From Lentisphaerota bacterium (GTDB taxonomy: Bacteria; Verrucomicrobiota; Lentisphaeria; Victivallales; Victivallaceae), in assembly GCA_015061605.1 (NCBI GenBank), contig SUWH01000007.1:1-64000 (forward strand): a DNA stretch of 64,000 nt. Reading direction: 5' to 3'. Of this stretch, positions 59,215 to 64,000 are shown piece by piece. The notes below the pieces were generated by a model, which made no database searches, was not told where the DNA came from, and worked only from the letters and a program-made list of their open reading frames with translations. Each line of letters starts with the position of its first letter. The first letter of the stretch is position 1. The translations under genes were made by a program, and so were the position numbers.

Positions 59215-59242
59215 CAGTCCGGAACTTTCGGGTTCCGGACTG
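59215..59242 (+). terminator. hairpin downstream of hpf
   Basis: CAGTCCGGAAC-tttcg-GGTTCCGGACTG, weak T tract. Confidence 0.55.
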
Positions 59243-59265
59243 TTTCAATATGAAAGAAGAAAACA

Positions 59266-59556
59266 ATGGTAATCGCAGTTTCGACCTCGCTTTCTGAGAA
59301 CGTGGAGAAATTCATCTACTGCAAAGTGGAGAAAAATATCATCCGCGAACAGGAGAGTGCTTTCACTCCACCCGGCGGCAAAGCAGCATTGATCAGGCAG
59401 TTCATCGGTCTGGAAATCGACCTGCTCATCGCCGGAAAAATTCCGGAAGAACTGGAAGCCGACCTCCGCGAAGCCGGAATTGCCGTTATCAGCAACATCA
59501 ACGGTGCCCCCGAACAGATTTTAAAGCAATATCTCGACGGTACACTGGATTTTTGA
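59266..59556 (+). CDS. NifX/NifB-type (dinitrogenase iron-molybdenum cofactor) binding domain protein
   Basis: MVIAVSTSLSENVEKFIYCKVEKN...LLIAGKIPEELEADLREAGIAVISNINGAPEQILKQYLDGTL. Confidence 0.75.
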   Translation: MVIAVSTSLSENVEKFIYCKVEKNIIREQESAFTPPGGKAALIRQFIGLEIDLLIAGKIPEELEADLREAGIAVISNINGAPEQILKQYLDGTLDF

Positions 59557-59569
59557 ACAGGATTTTTTT

Positions 59570-59980
59570 ATGGATTGCGAAAAACTGCGGGATTTTCTCA
59601 ACAACAACGATCTCTTCTGCCGTTACTGCGGTATAAAAATCACCCATATCGCTCCGGGCGAAGCTGAAGCGGAACTGCAAATAACCCCCGATATGATGAA
59701 CAGCCGCAATGTTGTTCAGGGAGGAGCCATCATGACCCTTGCCGATTTTGCCTTTGCCGGAGCCTCCAATGCGATGGGACACACGACCGTTTCCACCGGA
59801 TTGAATATCAATTTTCTCCGTCCGGGTTCAGGGAAAAAACTCATTGCCAAAGCGAAAAAGATCCATCACGGCAGATCGACATGTTTGTATCAGGTGGATG
59901 TATTCAACGAAGAAAACAAACTTGTCGCGGCGGTAACGGTTTCCGGCTTTACTGTCGACGACAAACCGGTTGCCGGATAA
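59570..59980 (+). CDS. PaaI-type hotdog thioesterase
   Basis: MMNSRNVVQGGAIMTLADFAFAGASNAMGHTTVSTGLNINFLRPG. Confidence 0.88.
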   Translation: MDCEKLRDFLNNNDLFCRYCGIKITHIAPGEAEAELQITPDMMNSRNVVQGGAIMTLADFAFAGASNAMGHTTVSTGLNINFLRPGSGKKLIAKAKKIHHGRSTCLYQVDVFNEENKLVAAVTVSGFTVDDKPVAG

Positions 59981-59981
59981 G

Positions 59982-62150
59982 ATGAAAACCACGAACCGCA
60001 CCTACATCATCCGGGGGATGCGCTGTGCCGGATGTTCAAAAAATCTGGAAAGAGCAGTTTCCCGCCTGTCCGGAGCGGAAAATGTTTCGGTAAATTACGC
60101 CACCGGAACCTTGTCGCTCACTTTCGATTTGTCACAGCTCGATGAAGAAACGATTTTTGCCACGGTAAAAAAGATGGGCTTTACTGCCGAATATCCTCCA
60201 AAGGACCCGGCTGAAGAAGAAAGAAAAGAGGCACTGCGGTTCAAGAAACAACTGCGTGATCTGGTTATCAGTATCGTATTCACCATTTTGCTGACCATTG
60301 CGGCTTTTTCAAATTTGGTTTCAAACATTCAGCTTTCCGGAGTTGTCCAGTTGACACTGCTGTTTCCGGTTTTATATGCGGGACGGAAAATTTTCATTGC
60401 CGGAATACCGGCACTTTTGAAACTCCGTCCGGATATGGATTCGCTGATCGCCTGCGGAGCGGGAACGGGAGCAGTTTATTCGCTTTATCTTCTGATTTCC
60501 GGCACAGCATCCTGCCATTACCACTTTGATTCAGCGGCAATGATATTGACTTTGGTCATGCTGGGCAGAACGTTGGAACACCGCGCGAGAAACAGAGTTT
60601 CCAGTTCCATGCGGGAACTGCTCAAACTTGCCCCGGAATATGCAACCGTCATAACCAACAAAACGGAAGAAAAAGTCCCGGTACATTCACTTCAAATCAA
60701 CGCTCTCATCCGCATCCGTCCCGGAGAAAAAGTTCCCGCCGATGCCATTGTTACAAGTGGAAATTCTTACGTCAATGAGGCGATGTTGAGCGGCGAAGAA
60801 CTTCCCGTTTCCAAAGTTCCCGGCAGCCGCATTTACGGCGGCACGGTCAATGTGGACGGCGTACTGGAAGCAAAAATCACGGCACTTGGAGAAAACAGCG
60901 AACTCGGACAGATAATAAAACTGGTCTCCGATGCCCAGAACACCCGCCCGCCGATTGCAAAACTTGCCGACAAAGTGGCGGGAGTATTCACCTGGATAAT
61001 TTTCTCTTTGTCACTTCTCACGCTTGTTTTGTGGTTGATTTCAGGAGCCGGTTTTGCAACTGCGTTCAACTATGCGCTGTCCGTACTGGTCGCCGCCTGC
61101 CCCTGCGCGCTTGGTCTTGCGACTCCCATCGCGCTGATTGCCGGTATCGGGCGCGGCGCCACGCTCGGAATCCTGATCAAAAACGGTACCGCACTGGAAA
61201 ATTGTGCAAAAGCCGGAACAGTGATTTTTGATAAGACCGGTACTCTCACCTCCGGCAAACCGGAGATAAAAAAGGTACTCGTTTATCCTGAATGCGGCAT
61301 TACAGAAAAAGAACTTCTTAAAATTGCCGCCGCCGCAGAGAAAAACTCCACCCATCCGCTCGCCGCCGCATTGAATACGATCGATACAGATGTCGCCGTC
61401 ACGGATTTTGTAAATCACAGCGGACTTGGAATAAGCTGTAAATCAAACGGTAATGATTGGCTTTTCGGAAATGAGGCGTTGATGAAAAAATCCGGAATAA
61501 ATTGCAATGTTCCGGCAGAATTTTCCGGCTTGACGCTGATTTTCTGCGCCAGGGACAAACAACTCTCCGGCATCATCGGTGCCGGAGACACCCTGCGTAT
61601 TGAAGCGGCAAAAGTTATTTCCGGCTTGAAAAAAACCGGACTCCGCTCCATCATGCTCACCGGAGACAATCCCGCTTCGGCACAGCGTTGTGCATCAGAT
61701 TGCAATATCACGGAATTTTATGCCGGACTCACTCCGGAAAATAAGAGTACAAAAATAAAAGAGCTTTCAACGACCTCCCGTACTCCCGTGATCATGGTCG
61801 GCGACGGTATCAATGATGCCCCGGCACTGGCAAGCGCCGATGTCGGCATCGCCATCGGTGCCGGAACGGCGGCGGCTATGGAAAGTGCCGGTATCATCCT
61901 GAAAAAAAGTGATCTGCACGGAGTATGTGATGTCATAAAATTGAGCCGGGCGGTTTTACGTGTCATCAAGCAGAATCTCTTCTGGGCATTTTTCTATAAT
62001 TTCGGAGTTCTGCCCTTTGCCGCCGGGCTCGGCACTTTGTGGGGAGGCTTTTCTCTCAATCCCGCCATCTGTGCCGCGACCATGGCGGCAAGTTCGCTTA
62101 CGGTGGTTTTGAATGCGCTGCGTTTACTCAAATTCAAGGTGGACAAATGA
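59982..62150 (+). CDS. heavy-metal (copper-type) translocating P-type ATPase
   Basis: HMA domain GMRCAGCSKNLERAV; VAACPCALGLATPIALIAGIGRGA; VIFDKTGTLTSGKP; MVGDGINDAPALASADVGIAIGAGTAAAMESAGIIL. Confidence 0.94.
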   Translation: MKTTNRTYIIRGMRCAGCSKNLERAVSRLSGAENVSVNYATGTLSLTFDLSQLDEETIFATVKKMGFTAEYPPKDPAEEERKEALRFKKQLRDLVISIVFTILLTIAAFSNLVSNIQLSGVVQLTLLFPVLYAGRKIFIAGIPALLKLRPDMDSLIACGAGTGAVYSLYLLISGTASCHYHFDSAAMILTLVMLGRTLEHRARNRVSSSMRELLKLAPEYATVITNKTEEKVPVHSLQINALIRIRPGEKVPADAIVTSGNSYVNEAMLSGEELPVSKVPGSRIYGGTVNVDGVLEAKITALGENSELGQIIKLVSDAQNTRPPIAKLADKVAGVFTWIIFSLSLLTLVLWLISGAGFATAFNYALSVLVAACPCALGLATPIALIAGIGRGATLGILIKNGTALENCAKAGTVIFDKTGTLTSGKPEIKKVLVYPECGITEKELLKIAAAAEKNSTHPLAAALNTIDTDVAVTDFVNHSGLGISCKSNGNDWLFGNEALMKKSGINCNVPAEFSGLTLIFCARDKQLSGIIGAGDTLRIEAAKVISGLKKTGLRSIMLTGDNPASAQRCASDCNITEFYAGLTPENKSTKIKELSTTSRTPVIMVGDGINDAPALASADVGIAIGAGTAAAMESAGIILKKSDLHGVCDVIKLSRAVLRVIKQNLFWAFFYNFGVLPFAAGLGTLWGGFSLNPAICAATMAASSLTVVLNALRLLKFKVDK

Positions 62151-63316
62151 GTGATTTCCCGCAAAACAGTCTCTTTTATTCTGCCTTGCGCCGCTTCTGG
62201 AGTTCTCCTGCGGCAAAGCTCGGTACGATCGGAATAACAGTGCTGTTGTTTCCGGCACTTTTTGCTCCGCTGCTGATAAATCAGCGGCCGCTGCTGATGA
62301 TTAAAGACGGAACTGTATCGTTCCCGTTTCTCCGTTACATTTTTGCTCCGGAAAGCCCGGAAGTGCTGGTGGAACAATTCTTTAACTTCAGCGCAATATA
62401 TCTGATCATTTACCTGATGTTTTTCCTGATAAAATTCCGCAAACTGCGGAAAATATTACAAATAGCAGCATTTATACTGTTGTTGCTTCCATTCATTTTC
62501 ACTGAACCGAAAATGGAACGCATAAACTACCGGCAAATGGCGGCAAATGGCGAAATAAAAGCGCTGTTTGCCCCCATCCCCTACGGCCCGTTTGAAATCA
62601 GTGCCGCCCCCTTTGAAGCACCGTCAGAAGAACATATTTTCGGTTGCGACGACATCGGGCGCGATGTAGCGGCAAGACTGATCTGCGGAGCCAGGGTCTC
62701 GCTTGCCGTCGGAGTTTTCGCCACCTTGTGTGCGCTTTCACTCGGCACGGCGGCGGGATTGATGACGGGATATTTCCGGGGGAAATTTGACCTCTTCATG
62801 ATGCGGCTGGTGGAAATATTGATGTGTTTTCCCACCTTTTTGTTACTGCTGATATTGATGTCGATGTTGAGTGATCATCACTTCACCCAGTCGATACCGC
62901 TGTTGATCGGTGTGATCGGTATCACCGGCTGGATAGGTCCGGCGCTGCTGGTGCGCGGCGAAGTGCTTAAACAAAGTGCCTTGCCCTACATCCAAAGTTG
63001 TGTGGTAACTGGTCTTCCGGTGCGCAAAATTCTTTTCCGCCATCTGCTGCCCAACATCCTGCCGCCGGTGCTTATCAGTTTTACTTTCGGCGTTGCCGGA
63101 GCGATACTTTCAGAAAGCGGTTTGAGCTTTCTCGGATTCGGCGTCCAGATGCCGACCGCCAGCTGGGGAAATTTACTGCGGCAGGCATTTGACAATCCGC
63201 TTGACCACTGGCATTTGACCGTATTTCCCGGGGCGGCACTGTTTGTGGCAGTGATGTCATTCAACTTTACCGGAGAAGGGTTGCGCCGCGCACTCGCCCC
63301 GGAAAAAGCAGAGTAA
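62147..63316 (+). CDS. ABC transporter permease (peptide/OppC-DppC-like)
   Basis: FGCDDIGRDVAARLICGARVSLAVGVFATLCALSLGTAAGLMTGYFRGKFD; EVLKQSALPYIQSCVVTGLPVRKILFRHLLPNILPPVLI; LSFLGFGVQMPTASWGNLL. ATGA overlap with the ATPase stop. Confidence 0.9.
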   Translation: MSDFPQNSLFYSALRRFWSSPAAKLGTIGITVLLFPALFAPLLINQRPLLMIKDGTVSFPFLRYIFAPESPEVLVEQFFNFSAIYLIIYLMFFLIKFRKLRKILQIAAFILLLLPFIFTEPKMERINYRQMAANGEIKALFAPIPYGPFEISAAPFEAPSEEHIFGCDDIGRDVAARLICGARVSLAVGVFATLCALSLGTAAGLMTGYFRGKFDLFMMRLVEILMCFPTFLLLLILMSMLSDHHFTQSIPLLIGVIGITGWIGPALLVRGEVLKQSALPYIQSCVVTGLPVRKILFRHLLPNILPPVLISFTFGVAGAILSESGLSFLGFGVQMPTASWGNLLRQAFDNPLDHWHLTVFPGAALFVAVMSFNFTGEGLRRALAPEKAE

Positions 63317-63321
63317 CAGTT

Positions 63322-64000
63322 ATGAAAAATCAGAAAAAATATCTTGAATTATTGAATACCGCCGCCGCAGGCAAAGTCAAGCTCAATGTCCGGCAGATCG
63401 AGGCATTGCTCTCTCCGCCGGATGAAAAGTGCGAACAGAAACTCTTTGAAGCGGCACTTGAATTGAAGCGGGAACTTTTCGGCAATCTGGTCAATTTACG
63501 CGGATTGATCGAATTTTCCAACATCTGCAAATGTGATTGCCTTTACTGCGGCATCCGCAAGAGCAACCGCAAAGTCACCCGCTACACCATGAGCGAAACT
63601 GAAATACTCCACAGCGCGGAACTTGCTTCGCAGTTCGGCTACGGCGCAGTCGTTTTGCAAAGCGGTGAACGCGATGATGTACAATTCACCGGTCAAGTCA
63701 CTGCGTTGATTAAAAAAATCAACGCAGTGCCGAATCCGCCTGCCATAACGCTTTCCTGCGGTGAGCAGAGTTTAAAAACTTACCGCCGATGGGTGAAAGC
63801 GGGAGCAAAACGCTATTTACTGCGTATAGAAAGTTCCACTCCGGAACTTTTCAATGCCATCCATCCGGAATTCACCACCCTTGCCAAACGCAAAGCCGCA
63901 TTGCGCCGCATCCGCCGCGCCGGATTTCAGACCGGTACCGGGGTGATGATCGGCCTGCCGGGACAGACATTGAAACATCTGGCACGCGATATAAAATTTT
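63322..64000 (+). CDS. hydE: [FeFe]-hydrogenase maturase HydE-like radical SAM protein (truncated by window end)
   Basis: Translation from ATG 63322: ...NLVNLRGLIEFSNICKCDCLYCGIRKSNRKVTRYTMSETEILHSAELASQFGYGAVVLQSGE; CxxxCxxC; no stop before 64000. Confidence 0.82.
   Translation, partial: MKNQKKYLELLNTAAAGKVKLNVRQIEALLSPPDEKCEQKLFEAALELKRELFGNLVNLRGLIEFSNICKCDCLYCGIRKSNRKVTRYTMSETEILHSAELASQFGYGAVVLQSGERDDVQFTGQVTALIKKINAVPNPPAITLSCGEQSLKTYRRWVKAGAKRYLLRIESSTPELFNAIHPEFTTLAKRKAALRRIRRAGFQTGTGVMIGLPGQTLKHLARDIKF

Noticed and set aside
1-64000. Prophage, integrase or IS transposase
   Set aside because: No integrase, transposase or phage structural gene recognised in any listed ORF, despite the tRNA-adjacent repeat block.

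Overview
The window is about 64 kb of ordinary chromosome from what looks like an anaerobic PVC-superphylum bacterium, probably Lentisphaerae/Victivallis-like. That placement is inferred from several DUF4091/DUF4838-type secreted proteins, [24 protein letters not shown] pseudopilins, an H-type Thi4 and HydE. Housekeeping genes include hisI, a murB-ddl fusion, murD, htpG, a TPP-riboswitch thi4-thiE-thiD operon, tRNA-Glu(CTC), rpmE, prfA, yajC-secDF-ybaB, lptB, hpf and a copper-type P-ATPase. Other clusters are a 2-oxoacid dehydrogenase complex with alcohol dehydrogenase, DeoR regulator and transporters; a tandem pair of secretin-like proteins; and three modules, each with a pseudopilin gene followed by secreted glycan-active-type genes. 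The most interesting signal is at the pseudopilin 5' ends. A 34-bp unit made of two overlapping palindromes sits immediately before the codons for FTLIELL. It is present once (33/34 bp) at 31754 and twice in perfect tandem at 48391 and 53239. Because 34 is not a multiple of 3, the second copy puts the Shine-Dalgarno-preceded ATG (48371, 53219) out of frame with the pilin. Removing one unit restores MT(C/H)KD..SVH(D/G)[14 protein letters not shown]. This suggests a phase-variable or recoded pseudopilin switch. Also notable are a mosaic repeat block next to tRNA-Glu (21409-22260), a nested inverted-repeat element (22273-22376) and a dispersed 39-bp intergenic repeat (26119 and 49205). All calls are by eye; no database search was run.
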